From positions 1 to 5,779 of the forward strand of contig DAOVOB010000085.1 in assembly GCA_030629925.1 (NCBI GenBank): 5,779 nucleotides of DNA. Reading direction: 5' to 3'. The notes beneath the pieces are model-generated. The model was not told the origin of the DNA and ran no database searches. It was given only the letters and a program-made list of their open reading frames with translations. The DNA comes from Fidelibacterota bacterium (GTDB lineage: Bacteria; Fidelibacterota; Fidelibacteria; Fidelibacterales; Fidelibacteraceae). Numbering within the stretch: position 1 is the first letter of the stretch; the number at the start of each line of letters is the position of its first letter. The position numbers and the translations under genes were made by a program. Positions 1-5,497 of this stretch are shown here, one piece after another.

Positions 1-2
1 AC

Positions 3-55
3 GTAACGAGTGACTAGAAGATCGAAACGCGTAACTCGTGACGTGTAACGCGTGA
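3..55. repeat. Degenerate GTAACnnGTGA tract, 14-nt periodicity
   Basis: Three copies of an 11-mer of the form GTAACnnGTGA start at 3, 31 and 45. The spacings of 28 and 14 nt are multiples of 14, so the tract looks like a decayed 14-nt tandem array with one degenerated unit between the first two copies. The tract lies between an off-window gene and its terminator and encodes nothing visible. Similar GTGAAC/GTAAA-type words continue to about position 150. Function unknown; it may be part of a repeat family dispersed in this genome. Confidence 0.5.
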
Positions 56-66
56 ATACAAATTGT

Positions 67-92
67 AAGGGCTCGATTTTCGGGCCCTTTTT
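67..92 (+). terminator. Rho-independent terminator of an upstream gene outside the window
   Basis: A 10-bp stem (left arm AAGGGCTCGA, right arm TCGGGCCCTT, one G-T wobble) closes a short T-rich loop, and the right arm runs into five T residues (88-92). The complementary strand has no T run after the stem, so it should work for plus-strand transcription arriving from the left. It therefore separates the operon starting at 284 from whatever precedes the window. Confidence 0.85.
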
Positions 93-99
93 CTAATTG

Positions 100-216
100 G
101 TGAACAGTAAGTAGTAAATAGCAAGAAGCGGTAAATTGTGATAGGGTAAATAGTCTTTTAACATTAATAATTGAAAACTCTTCACTTAACACGGTTCACG
201 GCCGTTTACCGTTCAC
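100..216. repeat. Imperfect inverted repeat bounding an intergenic segment
   Basis: GTGAACAGTAA at 100-110 is matched, with one mismatch, by the reverse complement of TTACCGTTCAC at 206-216. Inside the left half are further GTAAATA/GGTAAA words, and inside the right half another GTTCACGG (194-201) in the opposite orientation. The region thus consists of degenerate GTGAAC-like units pointing one way on the left and the other way on the right, with an AT-rich centre around 155-180. It could be a decayed palindromic intergenic repeat. No coding potential was seen. Confidence 0.4.
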
Positions 217-238
217 GCAAAACGCAAAAGCGTTTTGC
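217..238. other. Perfect 9-bp hairpin upstream of the operon promoter
   Basis: GCAAAACGC and GCGTTTTGC are exact reverse complements separated by AAAA. The hairpin ends 10 nt before the candidate -35 box. There is no T run beyond the stem, so a terminator is unlikely. A palindromic operator or a leftover of the neighbouring repeat element are both possible, and the sequence does not decide between them. Confidence 0.4.
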
Positions 239-248
239 CCGTATCTCC

Positions 249-277
249 TTGACATAGCGTAAATTATACCCTATCTT
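249..277 (+). promoter_or_regulatory. Candidate sigma70-type promoter for the four-gene operon
   Basis: A consensus TTGACA (249-254) is followed, after a 17-nt spacer, by TATCTT (272-277), which keeps TAT and the final T of the -10 consensus. This is the only good promoter-like pair seen before the first gene. The predicted transcription start falls at about 283-284, on the ATG itself, and no Shine-Dalgarno sequence precedes that ATG, so the transcript would be leaderless. If the organism uses a Bacteroidota-type promoter code, the match may be fortuitous. Confidence 0.45.
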
Positions 278-283
278 CCCAAG

Positions 284-1411
284 ATGAAAATGGCACGCAC
301 CATATTGTTTGTATTGCTCTTAGCTTTAAGCGGCTGCTCGCGTTTTGAACACGTGAAGGGTGTACATGTGCTGTTGCAAAAACCCGAAGTAAGACAACGC
401 TACGGTGGTGAAATGGGTGCTCTGGCCGATGAGTTAAAAGAAGCGGGCGTGACCCATGTGATCGTTCCGGTTATGGAAGACGGCACAGCCTACTATCCTT
501 CGGATGTACTTCCCCAACGCTGGGAATATGGAACGGAACTTCTTGCTTTTCGCCATGCACTTCGCAAACGGAATATCAATTTTGTCGCGCAAATACCCAT
601 CTTTCGGGATAATTATACATATCGTTCACAACCCGCTATACGGGCCGTGGACGAATTTGGCTCGCGCACGGGTTCTGAAAATCTTTCGGCACTTTGTCCG
701 ACAGACCCGGATTATCGGGAATATAAATTGCAGGCAATCGAAGAGGTCATGCTAATACTTCAACCCGATGGCATTTATTTAAATAACCTTTCCTTCCCAC
801 TTGAACAGACTGATATTTGTCCGGATATGCTTGTTGCTCACAGCCGTAATTATTGCTTCTGCCCTATGTGTTTGAAATCATTTTCCGAACATGCACTTAT
901 CGAATTTCCTAAAACTTCTTCCGCAAACGAGATAAATGAGTGGATTCTGAATGATCATGAAAATGCCTGGATACAGTGGAAAACAGGCGTGATCACGACC
1001 TTCATGGAAAAAGCAAATAAAAGAATTCATAACATTGATCCCGAATGCAAAATCATGCTCAATGTTCTACCCTGGAAAGAAGACGAACATAATCGCGGAC
1101 GACAAAGGCTTGCCGGACAGGATGTAAAAACCCTTGCTCCTTTTACAGATAATTTTATCATTAAAACATCCTGCCGCATCCCCGATGAAAATTACGAGGC
1201 TATTCGCTTGTCACTTCTTGAAGAACTGGAAAACACGGGAACGCAGATCATCCCAACCATTCAGCTGGAAATCGAGCCGCCGCATTCGGCAGAAAAAGAT
1301 TTTCAACATAGCTTGCAATATTTCAAGCATCGGGTTATTGTTTCGGATTGGGGCTACATGCTAAAAAATCGTCGCTATCTGAACATTTTTATTACGGAGC
1401 CAATTATATGA
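284..1411 (+). CDS. Glycoside hydrolase-like TIM-barrel lipoprotein
   Basis: The 375-residue product is probably a membrane-anchored protein facing the periplasm. Residues 1-18 form a lipoprotein signal (MK-M-AR, hydrophobic LFVLLLAL, lipobox LSGC with Cys18). Ser19 would favour outer-membrane sorting under the E. coli rule. The remainder resembles uncharacterised TIM-barrel glycosidase-like families: GVHV near the start, 'GVTHVIVPV' (55-63), 'FVAQIPIF' (100-107), 'LCPTDPDYREY' (137-147), 'DGIYLNNLSFP' (162-172) and a Cys cluster CFCPMC (191-196) followed by KSF, then a helix with Trp residues (229-232) and 'CKIMLNVLPW' (255-264). As I remember the family, the motif at 162-172 usually reads DGI-hydrophobic-LD-x-x-RFP. 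Here Asn167 and Ser170 replace the Asp and Arg, so catalysis is doubtful. The start at 284 (or 290) is fixed by the signal peptide. The stop overlaps the next start as ATGA. The last ~27 residues fit the family poorly (see findings). The substrate is unknown. Confidence 0.75.
   Translation: MKMARTILFVLLLALSGCSRFEHVKGVHVLLQKPEVRQRYGGEMGALADELKEAGVTHVIVPVMEDGTAYYPSDVLPQRWEYGTELLAFRHALRKRNINFVAQIPIFRDNYTYRSQPAIRAVDEFGSRTGSENLSALCPTDPDYREYKLQAIEEVMLILQPDGIYLNNLSFPLEQTDICPDMLVAHSRNYCFCPMCLKSFSEHALIEFPKTSSANEINEWILNDHENAWIQWKTGVITTFMEKANKRIHNIDPECKIMLNVLPWKEDEHNRGRQRLAGQDVKTLAPFTDNFIIKTSCRIPDENYEAIRLSLLEELENTGTQIIPTIQLEIEPPHSAEKDFQHSLQYFKHRVIVSDWGYMLKNRRYLNIFITEPII
1396..1399 (+). promoter_or_regulatory. 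Shine-Dalgarno GGAG that fixes the start of the aconitase-fold gene
   Basis: GGAG lies 8 nt before ATG 1408, inside the end of the preceding gene. It is the clearest ribosome-binding site in the operon. It supports initiation at 1408, where the ATG overlaps the upstream TGA as ATGA, over the TTG at 1348 that also opens the same frame. Confidence 0.7.
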
Positions 1412-2616
1412 CCATGATACATCAACTGCTTGAAACGGCAAAAGGTAAAGTTGACCAGGTTATTCTGAACACTCATAATATAAAATATTTTGCAAAGGAT
1501 CTAAGTTCAGCTAAGATCCCTGCGTTGATCATCAACAATCGTCTTCCTATCGATGATACTGTGGACATGAAAGACATCCAAGTTTTGAGAACAAAGGGAG
1601 TGGAATATTATCCATCCGGTCGTACCGGCATGCCCGCACTTGTTTCCGCTGAAGATGGTTTGGCTCTGCCCGGTTCTGTTTTGGCTACTACAGATAAGAA
1701 TCTTCTGGAACTTTCAGTATTAGGGACTTATGTCCTTCTTTTAGATGAAAAGAAAATGCTTTCTCTTCTTGAGAACGGCAACTTAGATAACCCGGAACCC
1801 AAAACGATGAATATCGTGCTTCAGGGTAAACCCGGCGAGTGGATCGGCGGAACCGATATCGCACTTTATTTGATCAATTATTTCAAACTCCCCGAAGATA
1901 AAAACACCTTGCTTGAGATCCACGGCGAAGGATTGAATGCTCTCCCTCTGAATGAACGTTTTAATTTAGCACGCACTCTTATCGGGCTCGGTTATGATCA
2001 CCTTCTCTTCCAGGTTGATGACACCGTGATGGCCTTTTTACAAGATCGCAGTGAAGGGGAAGGTCATTATTATTTTCCCGATGAAGAAGCGAACATAAAT
2101 TCGACGATCAAGATCGAACTTCAAAAAATACATCCCATGATTGCATGGAAAGAAAAAGATGCGATCAAGATTGGACCTATAACCGATAAAGACGGACACG
2201 AAACAGCGCAAATTTTTATCGGTGGTGATACATCCTGTCGCTATGCGGATATTCAAGCCGGATTAAAACTCATCCGCTATACACCTTTGGCAGATACGGT
2301 GACATCCTGCATTATGCCCGGCTCACAATTGGTGAACGGAGATTTGCTGGATATGGGCGTTGCAGGTATTTTGACCGAGATAGGTTTTGATTTGCTGCCA
2401 TCATCATTTCTTGAATTGCTTGTCTCTCATCCCGATACCAGGGGCTCCCGTTTGGGAACATCTGCCCAGATATTGCATTCAGGTGGTATATTGGCAAACG
2501 CATTGAGTTGTTTCTCAGCAGCCATGACCGGTAAGATCACGCATCCGCTGGAACTGGAATCCATTCTAAAACAAGAAGAAGAAGTAGAACACGAGCATGA
2601 ACACGAACACAAATAA
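1408..2616 (+). CDS. Aconitase/3-isopropylmalate dehydratase large-subunit (LeuC)-like protein lacking Fe-S and active-site residues
   Basis: The 402-residue product follows LeuC/aconitase along its whole length (LeuC is ~420). The opening MTMIHQLLETAKGK resembles MTxxEKILAxxxGK. Next come 'VDQVILN' (15-21), 'GLALPGS' (84-90), 'GKPGEWIGGTDIALYLI' (140-156; compare G-V-xAKDxxLxLI), 'IHGEGLNALPLNERF' (171-185), 'QIFIGGDTSCR' (268-278; compare VFIGTCTNGR) and 'MTGKITHP' (373-380). The residues needed for hydro-lyase chemistry are gone. The usual DH is NN (43-44), GADSHT is ATTDKN (93-98), the TCTN cluster Cys is Asp274, the CGPC pair is replaced around SSFLELL (332-338), and the SNRNFxGR arginines are lost (352-360). 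With no site for a [4Fe-4S] cluster, enzymatic activity is not expected; a binding or regulatory role is an inference. The tail is acidic and ends EHEHEHEHK, a possible metal ligand. No signal peptide is seen, so it should be cytosolic. It overlaps the gene before by 4 nt and the gene after by 20 nt. The TTG at 1348 would add 20 residues not expected in the family. Confidence 0.8.
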   Translation: MTMIHQLLETAKGKVDQVILNTHNIKYFAKDLSSAKIPALIINNRLPIDDTVDMKDIQVLRTKGVEYYPSGRTGMPALVSAEDGLALPGSVLATTDKNLLELSVLGTYVLLLDEKKMLSLLENGNLDNPEPKTMNIVLQGKPGEWIGGTDIALYLINYFKLPEDKNTLLEIHGEGLNALPLNERFNLARTLIGLGYDHLLFQVDDTVMAFLQDRSEGEGHYYFPDEEANINSTIKIELQKIHPMIAWKEKDAIKIGPITDKDGHETAQIFIGGDTSCRYADIQAGLKLIRYTPLADTVTSCIMPGSQLVNGDLLDMGVAGILTEIGFDLLPSSFLELLVSHPDTRGSRLGTSAQILHSGGILANALSCFSAAMTGKITHPLELESILKQEEEVEHEHEHEHK

Positions 2617-3088
2617 AAAACGCGTCAAAGCACTTAAGATATATTTGTTGCTTATCATCATTTTGATGATACCGTTTACAAATGCGTGTTCGGTTTTTCA
2701 ATATCAGTTGCGTCCACCCGTTTTTCGTGCAAATACTGTTGAGACCTTACAGGTCACAGCTTACTGTGCATGTGGAAAATGCTGCGGTTGGGAACGAAAC
2801 TGGAAAGGCCAAAAAGTCTATTCTTATGGCCCACACGAAGGTGAGGTCAAAATAATTGGCCTGACTGCAAGTGGCACAAAAGCCAAAATGGGCACTATTG
2901 CCGCGGATACTGATATTTTTCCTATGGGCACAATCATGTATATCAAAGATTACGGCTACGGCGTAGTTGAAGACCGTGGTTCAGCCATTCAGGGGAAACA
3001 TATCGATCTGTTCTTTAAAAGTCATAACAAAGCCCTTGATTGGGGAAACCGGAATATGGAAGTCAAAGTCTGGCTACCAAAAAAATAA
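2597..3088 (+). CDS. Exported 3D-domain protein (RlpA-like/MltA-type double-psi beta-barrel)
   Basis: The 163-residue product has a basic N-terminus (KKRVKALK), a hydrophobic segment (16-27) and a poor lipobox (TNAC, Cys31). It is therefore exported and possibly a lipoprotein. The 3D domain spans about 51-161. It begins with the family's VTAYCACGKCCGW (53-65), has GLTASGTKAKMG (88-99), and keeps the three aspartates that name the domain: Asp104 in AADTDIFPMGT, Asp126 in VEDRGSAIQG and Asp137 in HIDLFF. A closing NKALDWGNR...VKVW follows. 3D domains occur in cell-wall-active proteins and share the catalytic fold of MltA lytic transglycosylases and of YuiC, so peptidoglycan cleavage or binding in the periplasm is likely but unproven. 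There are no LysM or SH3 accessory domains. The start lies inside the Glu-His repeat of the upstream gene (20-nt overlap). No convincing Shine-Dalgarno is seen beyond a GAAGAAG-rich stretch, so translation probably relies on coupling. Confidence 0.85.
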   Translation: MNTNTNKKRVKALKIYLLLIIILMIPFTNACSVFQYQLRPPVFRANTVETLQVTAYCACGKCCGWERNWKGQKVYSYGPHEGEVKIIGLTASGTKAKMGTIAADTDIFPMGTIMYIKDYGYGVVEDRGSAIQGKHIDLFFKSHNKALDWGNRNMEVKVWLPKK

Positions 3089-3091
3089 CAT

Positions 3092-4363
3092 ATGAAAAAC
3101 TCACCCAGCATTTCTTTTTATACACTTGGCTGTAAGCTCAACCAAGCCGAAACCGCCGCGCTTAATCATGCCGCGAAAGAACAAGGTTATACACCTGTCG
3201 ATTTTGAAGAACCCGCGGATGTAATGGTCGTAAATTCCTGTACTGTCACCAATCGTGCAGATCGTAAGACCCGGCAGGCACTGTATCAAGCAAGGCATTT
3301 ATCACCTAATGGTATTGTCGTTCTTGCCGGATGCTTCCCGCAGGTCAATCCCGAAACATCTCCCGAGATCAAAGGCGTGGATATCGTACTGGGAACTCGT
3401 GATAAATTCGACCTTTTTTCCGCCATTAATGATTTTGAAAAAGATCGCAAACAACTGGTTCGCATATCACCCGTAGATAATCATGAGCGACTAAATTCTG
3501 CCTTTGTTGCGGCATCCGACCGTACTCGTGCTTTTCTAAAGATACAAGAAGGTTGTAATAATTTTTGCACTTATTGTATCGTTCCCTATGCCCGCGGTAA
3601 CTCCGTGAGTCGTGATTTTGACAACACCATCGAAGAAGCTCAGCGCCTTGCTGAAGGCGGCTACAAAGAAATCGTTCTGACCGGTATTGATATTGGTGCC
3701 TATGCGGACGAGGGTCGTCAACTGATCGATGTAGTAAAGGCATTGGAAGCTATTAAAGGGCTTGAACGCATTCGCATCTCATCTATAGAAATGAACACAC
3801 TCGGTGATGATCTGATCAAACATATCGGAACATCTAAAAAAGTTATGCCGCACTTCCATCTTTCACTGCAGTCTGGCTCAGATACTATTCTTGCCGCCAT
3901 GGAACGAAAATACTTGACCGCCGATTTTACCAAGAAAGTCGAGACCATCCGAAAATATATTCCTCAGGCTTCCATCGGAACGGATGTCATTGTCGGCTTC
4001 CCCGGCGAGACTGATGCTCTGTTCTGTGAGACATTGGATTACATTAAAGAAATCGGCTTTTCCTATTTGCATGTTTTCCGTTACTCAGCACGTAAGGGTA
4101 CACCTGCTGCCACCATGAAAGGCCAAGTCCCGGAAATGGGTAAAAAAGCCCGTGCGAATATTCTAGATGATACTGACCGGAACCTACGTACCAGCTATGC
4201 CAAGCAATTCATCGGCACTCGCCAAACCGTTCTTTGGGAACGTCACGAAGAAGACTTTCTTTACGGCTTGACCCCGCATTATAACACGGTTAAAATCGAG
4301 GGTAAAAAGGATCGACAGAATACCATCTCGGAGATTGTGATAACGAAAGATAATATCATTTGA
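3092..4363 (+). CDS. mtaB: tRNA (N6-threonylcarbamoyladenosine37-C2)-methylthiotransferase MtaB
   Basis: This radical-SAM enzyme adds a methylthio group at C2 of t6A37 in tRNAs reading ANN codons, giving ms2t6A and stabilising codon pairing in the cytosol. The 423-residue length is normal for MtaB. The N-terminal methylthiotransferase domain carries the auxiliary [4Fe-4S] cysteines: Cys14 (YTLGCKLNQ), Cys50 (VNSCTVT) and Cys81 (LAGCFPQ). The GCKLNQ and GCFPQ forms favour MtaB over MiaB (typically GCQMN) and RimO. The radical-SAM cluster is CxxxCxxC at Cys155, Cys159 and Cys162 (EGCNNFCTYCIVPYARG), followed by LTGIDIGAY, SLQSGS (around 258-263) and GTDVIVGFPGE (around 296). The last ~50 residues form a weak TRAM-like tRNA-binding region. 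The ATG lies 3 nt after the stop of the 3D-domain gene, without a clear Shine-Dalgarno, so it is the last member of the operon. All cluster cysteines are intact, so the enzyme should be active. Confidence 0.95.
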   Translation: MKNSPSISFYTLGCKLNQAETAALNHAAKEQGYTPVDFEEPADVMVVNSCTVTNRADRKTRQALYQARHLSPNGIVVLAGCFPQVNPETSPEIKGVDIVLGTRDKFDLFSAINDFEKDRKQLVRISPVDNHERLNSAFVAASDRTRAFLKIQEGCNNFCTYCIVPYARGNSVSRDFDNTIEEAQRLAEGGYKEIVLTGIDIGAYADEGRQLIDVVKALEAIKGLERIRISSIEMNTLGDDLIKHIGTSKKVMPHFHLSLQSGSDTILAAMERKYLTADFTKKVETIRKYIPQASIGTDVIVGFPGETDALFCETLDYIKEIGFSYLHVFRYSARKGTPAATMKGQVPEMGKKARANILDDTDRNLRTSYAKQFIGTRQTVLWERHEEDFLYGLTPHYNTVKIEGKKDRQNTISEIVITKDNII

Positions 4364-4418
4364 ATACTGTAATGTAACATCACTCCATGACGTGACGCGA
4401 CATATTTAATGTATGACC

Positions 4419-4446
4419 GTAGAGATACGCTATAGCGTGATTCTAC
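4419..4446. repeat. 28-nt imperfect palindrome (GTAGA...TCTAC)
   Basis: GTAGA (4419-4423) pairs with TCTAC (4442-4446), and the 12-nt core ACGCTATAGCGT (4427-4438) is a perfect palindrome. The GAT triplets between them form only wobble or mismatched pairs. It sits between mtaB and the DUF454 gene, 13 nt before the latter's start. From memory, palindromes of the form GTAGAGAC...GTCTCTAC are dispersed in several bacterial phyla, and this looks like a decayed copy. There is no T tract, so it is not a classical terminator, although it could stabilise the operon's 3' end. The rest of the gap (4364-4418) shows only CGTGACGCGA-like words echoing the tract at 3-55. Confidence 0.5.
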
Positions 4447-4458
4447 AAATAAAATCCT

Positions 4459-4899
4459 ATGAAACCATTACAGCAACATAACAATACAAATGAGACCAGG
4501 ATCTCAAACAACCCCGTCCTCCGTATTGTCCTTGTTGTATTGGGGTTTATTTTTTTGATCATCGGAATCATCGGAATCATCCTCCCTGTTCTTCCAACTA
4601 CCCCTTTCATTATTCTGGCAGCTGCCTGCTTTGCGCATAGTTCGCAAAAATTCTATGATAGGCTTTATGGGAACCGATTTTTTGGCAAGATCCTGAGAGA
4701 TTATAGAGACAAAAAAGGTCTGGCATTAAAATACAAGATCTACATCCTGACTATGCTTTGGTTGACCCTCACATCCTCAGCCATCTTTTTTACAAATTCC
4801 ATCATAGTGCGAATTATTCTATTCTCCATTGCCGTTGCAGTCACCATCCATATTTCAAGGTTTAAAACCTTAAAATCAATTGACCCTTCTTCGCCCTGA
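4459..4899 (+). CDS. DUF454 (YbaN-like) inner-membrane protein
   Basis: The 146-residue product matches the DUF454 family, small inner-membrane proteins of unknown function. The hallmark is the stretch at about 37-60: GIIGIILPVLPTTPF followed by IILAAACFAHSS, then FYDRLYGNRFFGKILRDYRDKKGLALKYK (65-93), which corresponds to the conserved F-G-x-I-RD/NWR-x-x-x-G-hydrophobic segment. Predicted membrane segments lie at about 20-43, 47-59 (short, after the PTTP turn), 94-111 and 115-132. An 18-residue polar N-terminal extension (rich in Asn and Gln) precedes them. It is 95 nt downstream of mtaB, without a clear Shine-Dalgarno, and may be its own transcript. Codons from about 139 onward (SIDPSSP and the stop) lie inside the left arm of an inverted-repeat element, so the original C-terminus may have been replaced. 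Confidence 0.85.
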   Translation: MKPLQQHNNTNETRISNNPVLRIVLVVLGFIFLIIGIIGIILPVLPTTPFIILAAACFAHSSQKFYDRLYGNRFFGKILRDYRDKKGLALKYKIYILTMLWLTLTSSAIFFTNSIIVRIILFSIAVAVTIHISRFKTLKSIDPSSP

Positions 4900-4998
4900 A
4901 CGGGCTTCCAGCCTTCGCTGAAGTACAGCCTTCGTAGCCGAAGCTACTTTGGCGTAGTAGGCCTTCGGCATGGCACGGCGAAGGGCAGGCAATTGATT
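4874..4998. repeat. ~125-bp inverted-repeat element (MITE/REP-like) with CTTCG-rich internal palindromes
   Basis: Both ends carry AATCAATTG facing each other (4874-4882, and the reverse complement of 4990-4998). Over 22 nt the arms match at 17 positions, including CTTCGCC at the inner side. Inside are several small palindromes: GCCC/GGGC (4893-4905), CTTC/GAAG (4913-4923) and GTAGC-CGAA-GCTAC (4934-4947), plus GCC-TTC-GGC. The interior is clearly more GC-rich than the AT-rich DNA to its right. No ORF is present, so mobilisation would need an enzyme in trans. The left arm overlaps the end of the DUF454 gene. Short echoes occur downstream: CCAGCCTTCGC (4908 and 5347) and CTTCTTCGCCCT (4886 and 5455). 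Confidence 0.6.
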
Positions 4999-5127
4999 AA
5001 GGACAATTAAATATTTTCTGAGTGATAAATAAGAATTCAATACTTTAGCTTATTATTCAAATTCAGTGACAAGATTGTCTTCCTGATTGTAGCCTAAACA
5101 GCCAAAAATTAAGAACAATAATATATT

Positions 5128-5150
5128 GAACCGCACTGCGGTTCTTTTTT
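5128..5150 (+). terminator. Rho-independent terminator, plus strand
   Basis: A 7-bp stem GAACCGC/GCGGTTC with loop ACT is followed directly by six T residues (5145-5150). It is the first strong terminator downstream of the DUF454 gene, about 230 nt after its stop, and could end that transcript. The stem also resembles the hairpins further right, so it may be a repeat unit that happens to terminate. Confidence 0.7.
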
Positions 5151-5177
5151 GTGATGAAATATTTTTCTACGATATTT

Positions 5178-5310
5178 GACCACTCCGTGGTCTAAATAAT
5201 TACAAGCCGGCAAATCTATCATGGGTAAACTCCGGCGGGGTCGTAATATGATCACACCGGATGAAATCCGGTGTATTTATATCGGCAAGTAAAGAACCAC
5301 AGCGTGGTTC
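5178..5310. repeat. Cluster of short GC hairpins (REP-like palindromes)
   Basis: Three tight hairpins with trinucleotide loops lie in an otherwise AT-rich non-coding stretch: GACCAC-TCC-GTGGTC (5178-5192), ACACCGGAT-GAA-ATCCGGTGT (5254-5274) and GAACCAC-AGC-GTGGTTC (5294-5310). With the terminator-like hairpin at 5128-5144 they form a series of the same architecture. A longer-range pair, GCCGG (5206-5210) with CCGGC (5232-5236), adds to it. The cluster may be one composite palindromic repeat or a structured RNA. No encoded protein is apparent. Confidence 0.5.
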
Positions 5311-5497
5311 AATAATAGATATAATCATGTAACATAAACCGTAAAACCAGCCTTCGCCTCGAAAGATCGGAACTACGACCGGTTAGCATGAAATATGTAA
5401 CGCAAATGTGTTCTTCGAATTCAATGAAGATATTCCTCTTATCTCTTATCATTTCTTCTTCGCCCTAAAACTCTATTACATTAAATTACGCATATAC
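5311..5497. other. Non-coding AT-rich stretch without recognised features
   Basis: No ORF of note, no RNA gene and no strong hairpin were found. The only visible links are two short matches to the inverted-repeat element at 4874-4998: CCAGCCTTCGC (5347-5357) and CTTCTTCGCCCT (5455-5466). These may mark a decayed second copy. ATGTAAC also recurs at 5328 and 5396, with another copy at 4372. Confidence 0.35.

Noticed and set aside
854..871. CFCPMC as a zinc-finger DNA-binding motif
   Set aside because: It lies in an exported TIM-barrel-like protein where such a Cys cluster is, as I recall, a common feature; no paired second zinc knuckle is visible.
1348..1407. TTG at 1348 as the start of the aconitase-like gene
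   Set aside because: It gives a 60-nt overlap and 20 extra residues not expected in LeuC-type proteins; ATG 1408 has a GGAG at proper spacing and an ATGA overlap.
2427..2612. Minus-strand frame with Cys-Ser repeats
   Set aside because: The Cys-Ser repeat is the antisense of the Glu-His codons of the aconitase-like gene.
3426..3743. Minus-strand open frame of 105 codons inside mtaB
   Set aside because: It is antisense to a strongly conserved radical-SAM gene, has no family resemblance and a biased composition; treated as a shadow.
4893..4905. GCCC/GGGC hairpin at the DUF454 stop as a terminator
   Set aside because: It has only a 4-bp stem and no T tract; it is better explained as part of the inverted-repeat element.
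5128..5310. CRISPR array
   Set aside because: The hairpins differ in sequence and spacing; there are no direct repeats with uniform spacers and no cas gene.
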